A stretch of 64,000 nt of DNA from CADEDH01 sp965216205 (lineage in GTDB: Bacteria; Actinomycetota; Acidimicrobiia; Acidimicrobiales; SZUA-35): contig OZ244139.1 of assembly GCA_965216205.1 (NCBI GenBank), positions 186,001 to 250,000 of the forward strand, read 5' to 3'. The notes beneath the pieces are model-generated. The model did not search any database, was not told the DNA's origin, and saw nothing but the letters and a program-made list of their open reading frames with translations. Made by a program: the position numbers and the translations under genes. Shown in pieces: positions 7,275 to 15,419 of the stretch. Numbering within the stretch: the stretch's first letter is position 1; every line of letters starts with the position of its first letter.

Positions 7275-8835
7275 CCAGCTCCGCCTCGTCGTCGGTCTCG
7301 TCTGTCTCGTCTGGTCGCGCCTCGGCAGGGGCATCGTCGGGGTCGGGATCGCCGGGGTTGAAGCGCTCCAGCTCGGCCGATGCCGTCTCGGGGAACAGCG
7401 TCAGGATCGCCACCGCCACCAGCAGTGGGGCGAACACGAACACCCCGATCGCCGAGCCGAGATCGTCCCACCGCTCCGACAGGTAGCCGACAGCCAGGAG
7501 CCCGACGGCGCTCCCGGTCACGCCGACCACGTCGAGCATGCCCCCGACCCGGGCCCGGGCCTTCGTGGGGAACAGCTCCGTCCCGTAGCCCCGCATGGCG
7601 GGCACGGCGGCGGAGCCGACGACCACCGAGATCGATGCCGTGACCCACAGCCCCACACCGGTGAACTGGTACGACAACGCCGCCATCGTCGCCCCGACCG
7701 CGACCCCGGTGGCGCCGATCCCCCGCCGTCCGAAGCGGTCGGCGGCGAGGCCGGCCAACAGGATCGCGGTGCCGGCCGGGGCCGAGATGACGATCTGGAA
7801 GAGACTGATCGTGGTGGCCGTGTAGCCGAGATCGTCGCGGAGGTACTCGTTGCGGAGTTGCGAGGCCGGCGAGCCGAACAGCGCGGTGCAGAACGCGGCC
7901 CCGCCGATAAGGGCGAACCGGCCCCACTTCACCGCCGCCTCGGCGTCGTGGCTCACCGCAGCCACGAAGCGCCGGGTCTCTGGCAGGTAGCGGGCGATCC
8001 ACCACAGCGGCACCAGGAAGAACCCGGGGAAGAGGTACACGAGGCGCCACCCACCGTCGATCAGGTCGTTGAGTGGCAGGAACCACACCACCATCCCGGC
8101 CCCGAGCGCGGTGGCGATCGTGACGAGGCTGATCGTGAACGCACGGAACCCTGCGGGGACCTCCTCGGTGGTGGCGAGCACCACGAGGGTGATGAGGCCC
8201 GTCGTCAGTCCCCTCGAGATGGTCTGGGCCGCTCCCAGCGCGAGGAGGTTCGGGGCGAGCGCTCCCGCCATGGCGAAGACGATGGCGCCGGTTGCGAAAC
8301 CGAGGATGAGCGGTCGTCTGCCCACTCGGTCGGCACGGTGGATGAGCAGGAGTGAGAGCAGTACCCCCACCCGCACACCGGCCAGGGTGTTGGCGACCTC
8401 CCCGTCGCCGGCCCCGAAGTCGGCGGCGGCGAACGTGATCGTCTGCCCGATCAGCACCCCCAGGTAACCGGTCATCACGCTCACCAGGCACAGCGTGGCC
8501 ACGAGGTTCGACGTGGTCGGGCTGACGACCTCCTTCGGCCACCACCAGCGCCGTCGTGGGGTGCGGTCGATCGCGGCGAGGGCTCGCCGCATGAGCGGCC
8601 TCACCAGAACGCTCCACAGCGGCACGGCCAGCGTGAACTCGGTGGTCTCGGTGACCTCGTGCCCACCGCCGATCGATCGCACCGTGAGCGAGCGCTCGTA
8701 GGCGGTGAACGGACCGTTGGTCATCGTCCAACGGTCAGGGCCCGACGCCTGTTCGTCGACCACGTCGCGCCGGGGTCGGCGAAGGTCGGCCAGACCATCG
8801 TCGTCGACGGTTCGCGTGGTCGTCACCGAGGCCAT
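7240..8835 (-). CDS. major facilitator superfamily transporter
   Basis: Inner-membrane secondary transporter of 531 residues with about 12 hydrophobic segments between residues 110 and 490. The first cytoplasmic loop carries HRADRVGRRPLI, a version of the MFS loop motif, and the second half has a counterpart in ADRFGRRGI. The N-terminal 100 residues and the acidic C-terminal tail (DPDPDDAPAEARPDETDETDD) are predicted cytoplasmic. Overall it resembles the sugar/metabolite-type MFS, but I cannot name a substrate. An in-frame ATG at 8724 is an alternative start that would remove a poorly conserved N-terminus. Its 3' end overlaps the J-domain-like gene. Confidence 0.85.
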   Translation of the reverse strand: MASVTTTRTVDDDGLADLRRPRRDVVDEQASGPDRWTMTNGPFTAYERSLTVRSIGGGHEVTETTEFTLAVPLWSVLVRPLMRRALAAIDRTPRRRWWWPKEVVSPTTSNLVATLCLVSVMTGYLGVLIGQTITFAAADFGAGDGEVANTLAGVRVGVLLSLLLIHRADRVGRRPLILGFATGAIVFAMAGALAPNLLALGAAQTISRGLTTGLITLVVLATTEEVPAGFRAFTISLVTIATALGAGMVVWFLPLNDLIDGGWRLVYLFPGFFLVPLWWIARYLPETRRFVAAVSHDAEAAVKWGRFALIGGAAFCTALFGSPASQLRNEYLRDDLGYTATTISLFQIVISAPAGTAILLAGLAADRFGRRGIGATGVAVGATMAALSYQFTGVGLWVTASISVVVGSAAVPAMRGYGTELFPTKARARVGGMLDVVGVTGSAVGLLAVGYLSERWDDLGSAIGVFVFAPLLVAVAILTLFPETASAELERFNPGDPDPDDAPAEARPDETDETDDEAELVRRRARFGGPR

Positions 8836-8850
8836 CAGCGCTGGGGCCGG

Positions 8851-9051
8851 TCAGCCTCGTCCCGTCGGGCGGTCACCTGCGCCACCATCCGACGAGGGGT
8901 TCTCGGACTCGCCGAGCTGGGCCGTCACCCGCCGGTTCGCCAGCCAGAGCGCGGCTGCGATCACCGCCAGCGGCCCGGCGACCAGCGCGATCTCGTCCCA
9001 GCCGCCCTGGTGGGCGAGCAGCGATGCCGCTGCGACGTGACCGGTGCTCAT
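8851..9051 (-). CDS. small single-pass membrane protein, function unknown
   Basis: A 66-residue protein with one hydrophobic helix (about 18-39, IALVAGPLAVIAAALWLA), followed by a basic NRR and a polar, Gly/Ser-rich tail. The ATG at 9051 is preceded by a near-perfect GGAGGGG Shine-Dalgarno sequence, the main reason for calling it real and for choosing this start. It lies 15 bases upstream of the MFS gene on the same strand, so the two may be co-transcribed. I do not recognise a family. Confidence 0.6.
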   Translation of the reverse strand: MSTGHVAAASLLAHQGGWDEIALVAGPLAVIAAALWLANRRVTAQLGESENPSSDGGAGDRPTGRG

Positions 9052-9170
9052 CCCCTCCAGGCTACGGCCGCCCGGGTCGGCTGAGCGGATCGTCGGGTTC
9101 GCCGTGTGACATCGGCGACGAGGCGTTCGCTGAGGTGCCCCGGAGGCGGTGACGGTAGCCTGGGGGGACG

Positions 9171-9488
9171 ATGACAGCCGATGAGCAGACCGTCGACAAC
9201 GCACCTGCCGAGACCGATCTGGAGGCCCGGGTCGCCGAGGTGGTGACGATCATCCGCCCGGCCATCCAGGCCGATCAGGGCGACATCTTCCTGCGGGGTG
9301 TCGACGCCGACACCGGGTTGGTTTCGGTGGAGCTGGTGGGGGCGTGCATCACCTGCCCGGCCTCCTCCCAGACCCTGAAGGAGGGGCTGGAGCGGATCCT
9401 GAAGCAGCGGGTCGAGGGGGTCACCGCGGTCGAGCACGTCGGCGAGGCCCTCGTCGGAGCCGACGAAGGCACCGCGGTCTCGCTCTGA
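9171..9488 (+). CDS. NifU-type iron-sulfur protein (C-terminal NifU domain only)
   Basis: A 105-residue protein consisting essentially of the NifU C-terminal (Nfu) domain, which carries an Fe-S cluster and passes it to client proteins. The conserved CxxC is visible in GACITCPASSQTL (C59, C62), followed by the helix KEGLERILKQRV. The ATG at 9171 has GGGGGG just upstream, and a TAGCCT hexamer lies at 9156-9161. The gene stands alone; the cysteine desulfurase at 18901 could supply sulfur, but there is no linkage. Family assignment is secure, and the client is unknown. Confidence 0.85.
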   Translation: MTADEQTVDNAPAETDLEARVAEVVTIIRPAIQADQGDIFLRGVDADTGLVSVELVGACITCPASSQTLKEGLERILKQRVEGVTAVEHVGEALVGADEGTAVSL

Positions 9489-9491
9489 GAC

Positions 9492-9530
9492 CGCGGGCCT
9501 CCGCCCACTCACCGAGACGTCAGGCCCGCG
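9492..9530. terminator. hairpin between convergent genes
   Basis: Inverted repeat CGCGGGCCT (9492-9500) / AGGCCCGCG (9522-9530), a perfect 9-bp stem with a 21-base loop. It spans the gap between the convergent NifU-type gene and mscL and runs into the last codons of mscL. There is no T tract. Probably a bidirectional terminator. Confidence 0.4.
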
Positions 9531-9927
9531 CCTTCAGGTCGTCGCGGATCTCGGTCAGGAGGTCGACCTCGGTCGGACCGGCCTCTTCCTCCTGCTTGTT
9601 CGTGGCCCGGTTGTAGGCCTTCACCATGAGGAACACGATGAACGCGATGATCACGAACGTGATGACCGTGTTGAGGAACGCGCCGTAGTAGATCGCAGCT
9701 TCCCGCATCTCGGTGGTGCCGTCGGGCAGTGTGACCTCCTCGGTCCCCCCGAGGCCGATCTTGAGCTCGGAGAAGTCGGGTGCACCGAAGACCCGGCCCA
9801 CCACGGGCATGATCACGTCGGCCACCAGTGAGTTGACCACGGGTACGAACGCCAGGGCCATGATCAGCCCGATCGCCGCCTCGAACACGTTTCCCTTGTC
9901 GATGAAATCCTTGAACTCCTGAATCAC
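9520..9927 (-). CDS. mscL: large-conductance mechanosensitive channel MscL
   Basis: Pentameric inner-membrane channel that opens under membrane tension to release solutes after osmotic downshock. The 135-residue protein begins IQEFKDFIDKGNVFEAAIG, the family's N-terminal amphipathic helix and start of TM1, which then continues MALAFVPVVNSLVADVIMP. TM2 (about 78-100) ends FLMVKAYNRATNK, and a charged C-terminal bundle helix follows. The start is GTG 9927 with AAGGAG at good spacing; a longer reading to 10017 adds 30 residues unlike the family. The 28-residue loop between the helices (PDGTTEM) is ordinary. Identification is secure. Confidence 0.93.
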   Translation of the reverse strand: MIQEFKDFIDKGNVFEAAIGLIMALAFVPVVNSLVADVIMPVVGRVFGAPDFSELKIGLGGTEEVTLPDGTTEMREAAIYYGAFLNTVITFVIIAFIVFLMVKAYNRATNKQEEEAGPTEVDLLTEIRDDLKARA

Positions 9928-10097
9928 GGTTGCACTCCTTGCTTCTCCGTGTTGTCGCCGTTGCCCGGACACGGTCCGGGATCGGATGAGTTGAGCACAT
10001 TTCCCGGCCAGGCGCATGGTTCTCGACCGGTCGCGGGCTCGGCGGCGGTCGCGCTTTGACTTCGCCTTTCGGTCGCCGGCCGTAGAATGGGGTGACT

Positions 10098-10946
10098 GTG
10101 GCCGACGACGACCTCCGCCCCGACGCCGTGCTCAGCGATGAGTCGACGTGTTACCGCCACGGTGATCGACGGGCGGCGGTGCAATGCCAACGCTGCGAGC
10201 GAGCCATCTGCACCGACTGCATGACCCAGGCGTCGGTCGGTTTCCACTGCCCGACGTGTCTGGCCGAAGGCGGGCAGCGGGTGGTGCGGGCTCGCGATCT
10301 CGGCGCTGCGAGACCGCCGGTGACGACCGCGATCATCGCGGTCACGGTTGCGGTGTTCGTCGCCCAGAACGCGGTCGTCGACGGTCGGACCGTGGAGGTG
10401 TGGGGCCTGCTCGTGGGGCCGTGGGTCCAGGACGGCGACTGGTGGCGGGTCGTCACCGCCGGCTTCCTCCACGCCGACCTGATCCACCTCGGCTTCAACA
10501 TGTTCCTGCTGTGGGTTCTCGGCGGCAGCCTCGAACGGGGGATCGGCGCGTTCCGGTTCGCGGTGGTCTACCTCGCCGGGCTGGTCGGCGGGTCGCTCGC
10601 CGTGCTGGTGTTCAACTTCGAGAGCGCGGGGCTCGGCGCCTCCGGTGCCGTGCTCGGCTTGGCGGGGGCGATCGTGGCCGTCCTCCGAGCCAACGGTCGC
10701 TCGATCAGGGAGACGCCGCTGGGCGGCCTCCTGGCGTTCAATCTCGTGTTTCCGCTGCTGTCACCGGTCATCTCGTTCTGGGCCCATGCCGGAGGTGCGC
10801 TCGCCGGCTTCGTCGCCGGCTGGTTGATCGTAGGACTGCCCCGCCGCTTCGATCGGCCAGAGCGCGACGGCGCGGTGGCCGCAGTCGCGCTCGTGATCAC
10901 GATGTACGGGGCGGCGCTCACCCTTCCGACCGCCCTGGGGTTCTGA
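10098..10946 (+). CDS. rhomboid-family intramembrane serine protease with N-terminal zinc-binding head
   Basis: A 282-residue membrane protein. The first 55 residues hold a B-box-like set of Cys/His (C18, H21, C30, C33, C38, C41, H50, C51, C54) likely to bind zinc. Six or seven membrane helices follow. Catalytic features are clear: GLGASGAVLG (S182) and AHAGG (H230), with HADLIHLGFNM in the preceding helix supplying the conserved His/Asn. Rhomboids cleave single-pass membrane proteins; the substrate is unknown. GTG 10098 is preferred because a TAGAAT hexamer ends 9 bases upstream; GTG 10092 is also in frame. This zinc-head plus rhomboid arrangement is common in actinobacteria. Confidence 0.88.
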   Translation: MADDDLRPDAVLSDESTCYRHGDRRAAVQCQRCERAICTDCMTQASVGFHCPTCLAEGGQRVVRARDLGAARPPVTTAIIAVTVAVFVAQNAVVDGRTVEVWGLLVGPWVQDGDWWRVVTAGFLHADLIHLGFNMFLLWVLGGSLERGIGAFRFAVVYLAGLVGGSLAVLVFNFESAGLGASGAVLGLAGAIVAVLRANGRSIRETPLGGLLAFNLVFPLLSPVISFWAHAGGALAGFVAGWLIVGLPRRFDRPERDGAVAAVALVITMYGAALTLPTALGF

Positions 10947-10976
10947 GTGAGCCCGAAGGCTCGGTGGGCCTGAGGG

Positions 10977-11702
10977 TCAGCGTCGATACACCGAGATGGC
11001 GGTCGGGCTGGTGTGGTCGAACGCCTCGCCTTCCCAGTCCGCGTGGCGTTCGGCGAGCCACAGACCGGCGTCGGCTGCGAACCGGTCGATCTCGTCGACG
11101 GTCGACCACCGCAACGACCATGGTCGGGCCCGGAGCCCGGCCGAGCGCAGGTCGAGGTGCTGGCCCGTTATGGTCTGGGCGACCGGATCGAGGGAGGTGG
11201 CCACCACGGTCACCCCGTCGAGATGGGTGCGGCTCACGGCCAGCGACCGGGCGGGACCGTCGGCCAGCACCTCGGCGTTCGTCGTCTCCACCACCAGCGC
11301 CCCACCCTCCGCGAGGAGCGGCGCGACCTCGGCGAACAGCGCCCGCTGGCGATGCTCGGTCGGCAGGTTGAAGAGGGTGTTGAACGCCACGAGGACGGCG
11401 CCGAAACCTCGTCGGAACGGCAGTGCCGCCAGGTCGCCCAGAACCACCGGAACGGCGGCCGCGCCGGGCGAGCCCGCGCAGCCGGCCAGCATCGCCGCCG
11501 ACCCGTCGAGGCCCACGACCCGACAACCGGCCGCGAGCAGCGGTCGTGCGAGCCGGCCGGTGCCAACGCCGAGCTCCAGCACCGGCCGCAGGCCACAGCG
11601 AGCCGACACGAATCGGGCGGTGGCGGCGGCGTCGGTGACGTCGCCGTACCACTCGTCGTAGACGTCGGCGAACGACTCGCCGTAGGCGTCTGGCCGCTCC
11701 AC
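10977..11702 (-). CDS. class I SAM-dependent methyltransferase
   Basis: A 241-residue protein with a Rossmann-like methyltransferase fold. Motif I is VLELGVGTGRLA, followed by the acidic end of strand 2 in VVGLDGS and the motif IV region VLVAFNTLFNLP. The N-terminal FADVYDEWYGD segment is typical of Methyltransf_25-like enzymes. The GTG start at 11702 is chosen because TACGCT on the minus strand (11714-11709) ends exactly six bases upstream, giving a leaderless message; ATG 11765 is an alternative. The substrate cannot be inferred; neighbours give no pathway. It is divergent from the membrane-cluster operon. Confidence 0.8.
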   Translation of the reverse strand: MERPDAYGESFADVYDEWYGDVTDAAATARFVSARCGLRPVLELGVGTGRLARPLLAAGCRVVGLDGSAAMLAGCAGSPGAAAVPVVLGDLAALPFRRGFGAVLVAFNTLFNLPTEHRQRALFAEVAPLLAEGGALVVETTNAEVLADGPARSLAVSRTHLDGVTVVATSLDPVAQTITGQHLDLRSAGLRARPWSLRWSTVDEIDRFAADAGLWLAERHADWEGEAFDHTSPTAISVYRR

Positions 11703-11795
11703 CGCCCGAGCGTACCGGGCCGCTCCCGGTCGGGGCCGGCCGGGGCGGCGACCGATGACCTGCATCGGCGCGCCCGCCGAGCGACAATGTGGCCC

Positions 11796-12659
11796 GTGGC
11801 GCGCCCGGTACCCATCGCCGAGGAGCCCCTCGGGGTCATCGATCTGCTCGACGGGGCGTTCGCCGCGCTCCGCCAACGGCCGCGCACGATCGTGGCGATC
11901 GTGTCGTGGCTCGTGGTGCCGCTCAGCCTCTTCCAGGCGTGGTCGACCCGCGACGATCTCGGCGGGGCGACGATCGGCGAGCTGCTCAACGATCCGACGG
12001 TGGCCCAGGAGGTGTCGGAGTCGACCTCCGTGTTCGACGTCGGCGTGGTGGTGTCGCAGGTGCTGTCGATGTTCGTCACCGCCGTGGCCGGGGTGGCGAT
12101 CGCCCGGGTGGTCGCCGGCTGGAACGACGGCGTCGATCGGGGAGCGGTCGATGCGTTGCGGTTCACCGCCCGCCGCAGCCCGGCGATCCTCGCCGCGTTC
12201 GTGCTCATCCATCTGGCCGAGCTGGTGGGGCTCGTCCTGCTCGTGATCCCCGGCCTGATCGTGATCGTGCTGAGCGCCCTGACCTCCCCGGTCCTGGCGC
12301 TCGAATCGCTCGGCCCGATCGCCTCGATCCGCCGTTCGTGGGCACTGGTCCGCCGCCGACCGGCCGAGGTGTTCGGCGTGATCGTGCTGCTCGCCGTGGT
12401 GCAGTACGGCGTGTCGCAGGCGATCGGCACGCTGCCGGTGCTGGTCTCGCTCGTGCTGGGGCCCGACCGAGCCTGGCCGATCGTGGCGGCGTCGAACCTC
12501 CTGCTGTCGATCATCCTGATCCCCGTCACCGGCGCGGCGATGTGCCTCACCTATCTCGACGTCCGCTTCCGGACGGAAGGCCTCGACCTGCAGAATCGCA
12601 TCGCCGCCCGCTTCGCCGACCCTGCCGCGGCGCGGCCGGTCGAGTCCCCGAGGTCATGA
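11796..12659 (+). CDS. multi-pass membrane protein at the head of the MoxR/DUF58 cluster
   Basis: A 287-residue integral membrane protein with about six hydrophobic segments. Its opening (LGVIDLLDGAFAALRQRPRTIV) and the later LESLGPIASIRRSWALVRRRPAEVFGVIVL resemble glycerophosphodiesterase-type membrane domains and related proteins of unknown function. GTG 11796 is preferred because GACAAT (11783-11788) ends seven bases before it; ATG 11787 is the alternative. The stop overlaps the next ATG (ATGA), so it is the first gene of a coupled operon running to 16775. Function is unknown; the context suggests envelope biology. Confidence 0.75.
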   Translation: MARPVPIAEEPLGVIDLLDGAFAALRQRPRTIVAIVSWLVVPLSLFQAWSTRDDLGGATIGELLNDPTVAQEVSESTSVFDVGVVVSQVLSMFVTAVAGVAIARVVAGWNDGVDRGAVDALRFTARRSPAILAAFVLIHLAELVGLVLLVIPGLIVIVLSALTSPVLALESLGPIASIRRSWALVRRRPAEVFGVIVLLAVVQYGVSQAIGTLPVLVSLVLGPDRAWPIVAASNLLLSIILIPVTGAAMCLTYLDVRFRTEGLDLQNRIAARFADPAAARPVESPRS

Positions 12660-13282
12660 CCGTCACCCGCTCGGCGACCACCGACGCCGAGGAGCTGCGC
12701 CGTCACGCCGACGAGATCGTGCGGCGGCCGGAGTTCCGCGAGGAGCAACCGTCGCTGGTCGAGCGGGTCCTCGACTGGATCTTCGACGGGTTCGGCGACT
12801 TCGCCGGCCCGGTGTCCGGATCGGGCGGCTACGCGATCGGCTACGGCCTGCTCATCGTCGCCCTCCTCCTGGTGGGCTACCTGTTGTGGCGGGTCTTCCC
12901 CCGGGGTCGGCTCCTGCCGCGGCGGACCGCCGTGACCGTCGCCACCGCCACCTCGGTCGGGAAGTCGAGGCGGGCGTGGCTCGCCGAGGCGGCGCAGGCC
13001 GAGGCCGACGGCGACTGGGACCGTGCCGTGCACGCCCGCTACCACGCGATCGCCGTCGGTCTCGCCGACGGCCTGCAGGTGCCGGGCGATCCATCGACCA
13101 CGCCCGGCGAGCGGCGCTCGGCGTTCACCAACCCGCCGCACGAGCGTCACCGGGTGGCGGCTCTCGGTGAGGCCACCGACACCTACGAGCACGTGTGGTT
13201 CGGCGGGCGACCGGCAGCGCAGCCCGACAGCCGCCGCCTCGCCGATGCCGACCACTCGCTGCTCGAGGGCGGTGTGTCGTGA
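12656..13282 (+). CDS. DUF4129-domain membrane protein
   Basis: A 208-residue protein: charged N-terminus (about 1-45), one membrane helix (about 60-82, GYGLLIVALLLVGYLLWRVFP), then a cytoplasmic helical domain with AEADGDWDRAVHARYHAIAVGL and TYEHVWFGGRPA, the conserved segments of DUF4129. DUF4129 proteins occur beside MoxR and DUF58 genes in actinobacteria and have no established activity. It overlaps its upstream neighbour by ATGA and the downstream gene by GTGA, so expression is probably coupled throughout. Confidence 0.82.
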   Translation: MTVTRSATTDAEELRRHADEIVRRPEFREEQPSLVERVLDWIFDGFGDFAGPVSGSGGYAIGYGLLIVALLLVGYLLWRVFPRGRLLPRRTAVTVATATSVGKSRRAWLAEAAQAEADGDWDRAVHARYHAIAVGLADGLQVPGDPSTTPGERRSAFTNPPHERHRVAALGEATDTYEHVWFGGRPAAQPDSRRLADADHSLLEGGVS

Positions 13283-14421
13283 ACCGGCGGTCGATCGGCT
13301 TCTGGCTGGGTCTCGTGGCGGTCGTGCTGGTGGTGGGTTTCCTGTCGGGCGGCCGTCAGCGGAGCGGACCCCCACTCCATCCCGACTCGACCGATCCGAC
13401 CGGTACCCGGGCGCTGCTGATCCTCCTCGACGAGCAGGGCGCCACCATCGCCGATGGCCTACCCGACGACACCGCCGGGACGGCGCTGCTCCTCGCCGAC
13501 CAACTCGACGACACGAGCCGGGCCGACCTCGACCGGTGGGTCGACGCCGGCGGGACGCTGGTCGTGACCGATCCGTCATCGGTGTATTCCCCGCCCGACG
13601 CGATCTTCGACAGCGGTGACGTGCTGACCGCCGGTGTGTGCACACTGCCGGACCTGGCCGGGCTCCAGCTCGAAGCCGGCAGCTTCCTGCGCTATCCCCA
13701 CGCTGGCTCGCCGGTGGATGGCGCCACCGCTGACGAGTACTGCTTCGGCGACGGCGCCCACAGTCATCTCCACGTGCGGCGGCAGGGCGCCGGCCAGGTG
13801 GTGGCGGTCGGCGGGGGCCTCATCTTCACCAACCAGAACCTCGACGAGGCCGACAACGCCGTCGTGGCGGCCCGCCTCCTGCTCGACGGCAGCGGCGACG
13901 ACCGGGTGGCGGTGATGTTCGACCCGATCCTCGCCCCCGGTTCACGGGGCCTCGGCGACCTCATCCCGAGCGGCGCGAAGTGGGCGGCCGCCCAGTTGCT
14001 GGTGGCCTTCGCCCTCTACGTCCTCTGGCGACTGCCCCGGTTCGGACGGCCCGTTCCCGAGTCGCAACCCGTGGAGCTACCGGCGTCGCTGCTGGTGCGG
14101 GCGACCGGTGAGCTGCACCGCAGGGCCGGCGGCCATCAGCGGGCGTCGGCGAACCTGCGAGCGGACCTCGACCGCCGCCTCCGTCGCCAGTTGCGGATCT
14201 CACCCGAGCTTCCGGCGCCGGAGCTGGTCGGGTCGATCGCAGCCTCGGGACCGGTGGACGCCGGCACCGTCGGCCGGGCACTGACCGGGCCGACCGCTGT
14301 CGACGGGGATGGGCTGGCAGCGCTCCTCGTCGACATCGATGCCGTGAACCGCGCGGTCCTGACAACCGATGACGGTCCCCACCCCGCCGACGACGACCAG
14401 ACGATCGGAGATCATCTGTGA
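13279..14421 (+). CDS. DUF4350-domain membrane protein
   Basis: A 380-residue protein with an N-terminal membrane helix (about 7-23), an extracytoplasmic DUF4350 domain of about 200 residues (TGTRALLILLDEQGATI, then LDRWVDAGGTLVVTDP and QNLDEADNAVVAARLLL), a second membrane helix (about 236-252), and a cytoplasmic helical tail. DUF4350 has a GATase-like/ThuA-like fold in other proteins; no catalytic residue is obvious here. The GTG start overlaps the DUF4129 stop, and the stop overlaps the MoxR GTG. Role unknown, presumably part of a complex with the MoxR/DUF58 pair. Confidence 0.82.
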   Translation: MNRRSIGFWLGLVAVVLVVGFLSGGRQRSGPPLHPDSTDPTGTRALLILLDEQGATIADGLPDDTAGTALLLADQLDDTSRADLDRWVDAGGTLVVTDPSSVYSPPDAIFDSGDVLTAGVCTLPDLAGLQLEAGSFLRYPHAGSPVDGATADEYCFGDGAHSHLHVRRQGAGQVVAVGGGLIFTNQNLDEADNAVVAARLLLDGSGDDRVAVMFDPILAPGSRGLGDLIPSGAKWAAAQLLVAFALYVLWRLPRFGRPVPESQPVELPASLLVRATGELHRRAGGHQRASANLRADLDRRLRRQLRISPELPAPELVGSIAASGPVDAGTVGRALTGPTAVDGDGLAALLVDIDAVNRAVLTTDDGPHPADDDQTIGDHL

Positions 14422-15386
14422 CCGACTATCCACCGCCCGTTCAGGACACCGGCAACCGCGACCGGTTCGTGGCGATCCGCAACGAGGTCGACAAAGTGGT
14501 CGTCGGCCAGTCGGGGGTCATGTCGGGGATGCTGTGCGCCTTCCTGGCCGAGGGGCACGTGCTCCTCGAAGGGGTGCCGGGCGTGGCCAAGACGTTGCTG
14601 GTGAAGGCGCTGGCGGCGTCGATGTCGCTCGACGCGGCCCGGGTACAGTTCACCCCCGACCTCATGCCGTCCGACGTGGTCGGCCAGATGGTGTTCGACC
14701 AGGGCAACTTCCGGTTCCGTCAGGGGCCGGTCTTCACGAACCTGCTCCTGGCCGACGAGATCAACCGCACCCCGCCGAAGACGCAGGCCGCGCTCCTCGA
14801 GGCGATGGAGGAGCATCAGGTGTCGATCGACGGCGCTCCCCAGGTGCTGCCCGAGCCGTTCATCGTGATCGCCACCCAGAACCCCGTCGAGTACGAGGGG
14901 ACGTATCCCCTCCCCGAGGCCCAGCTCGACCGCTTCCTGCTCAAGCTCCTCGTCGACTACCCCACCGCTGAGCAGGAGCTGGAGGTCGTCCGCCGGCACC
15001 ATCAGGGCCTCGATCCCCACGACCCGGTGGCGGCCGGCATCCAGGCCGTCGCCGATCGGAGCTCTCTCGCCGCGGCGAGGGCCGAGGTCGCGGCGATCAC
15101 CGTCGGCGATCCCGTGCTCGCCTACATCGTGGCGCTGGTGCGGGCGACCAGAACGTCGCCGTCGCTTTCGCTCGGCGTGTCCCCTCGAGGCGCGGCCGCC
15201 CTCCTGAAGACGTCGAAGGCGTGGGCGTGGCTGTCCGGTCGGTCGTTCGTGACCCCCGACGAGGTCAAGACGATGGCGAAGCCCACGCTCCGCCATCGGG
15301 TGCTCGTCCGCCCCGAGCTGGAGATCGAGGGGATCGACGCCGACCGTGTGCTCGACGGCATCCTCGCCCAGGTGCCGTCGCCGTGA
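14418..15386 (+). CDS. MoxR-family AAA+ ATPase
   Basis: A 322-residue chaperone-type ATPase. Walker A is EGVPGVAKT (51-59), Walker B LLLADEINR (109-117), and the sensor region follows in IVIATQNPVEYEGTYPLPEAQLDRF, followed by the C-terminal lid with LSLGVSPRGAAALLK. MoxR proteins act with VWA/DUF58 partners to assemble or activate envelope or enzyme complexes. Here it is translationally coupled (GTGA) to DUF4350 and 33 bases before the DUF58 gene, the classic pairing. Family is certain; the client is unknown. Confidence 0.92.
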   Translation: MTDYPPPVQDTGNRDRFVAIRNEVDKVVVGQSGVMSGMLCAFLAEGHVLLEGVPGVAKTLLVKALAASMSLDAARVQFTPDLMPSDVVGQMVFDQGNFRFRQGPVFTNLLLADEINRTPPKTQAALLEAMEEHQVSIDGAPQVLPEPFIVIATQNPVEYEGTYPLPEAQLDRFLLKLLVDYPTAEQELEVVRRHHQGLDPHDPVAAGIQAVADRSSLAAARAEVAAITVGDPVLAYIVALVRATRTSPSLSLGVSPRGAAALLKTSKAWAWLSGRSFVTPDEVKTMAKPTLRHRVLVRPELEIEGIDADRVLDGILAQVPSP

Positions 15387-15419
15387 CCTGTCCACGGATC
15401 CGGTGATCGGGGCCTGCTG

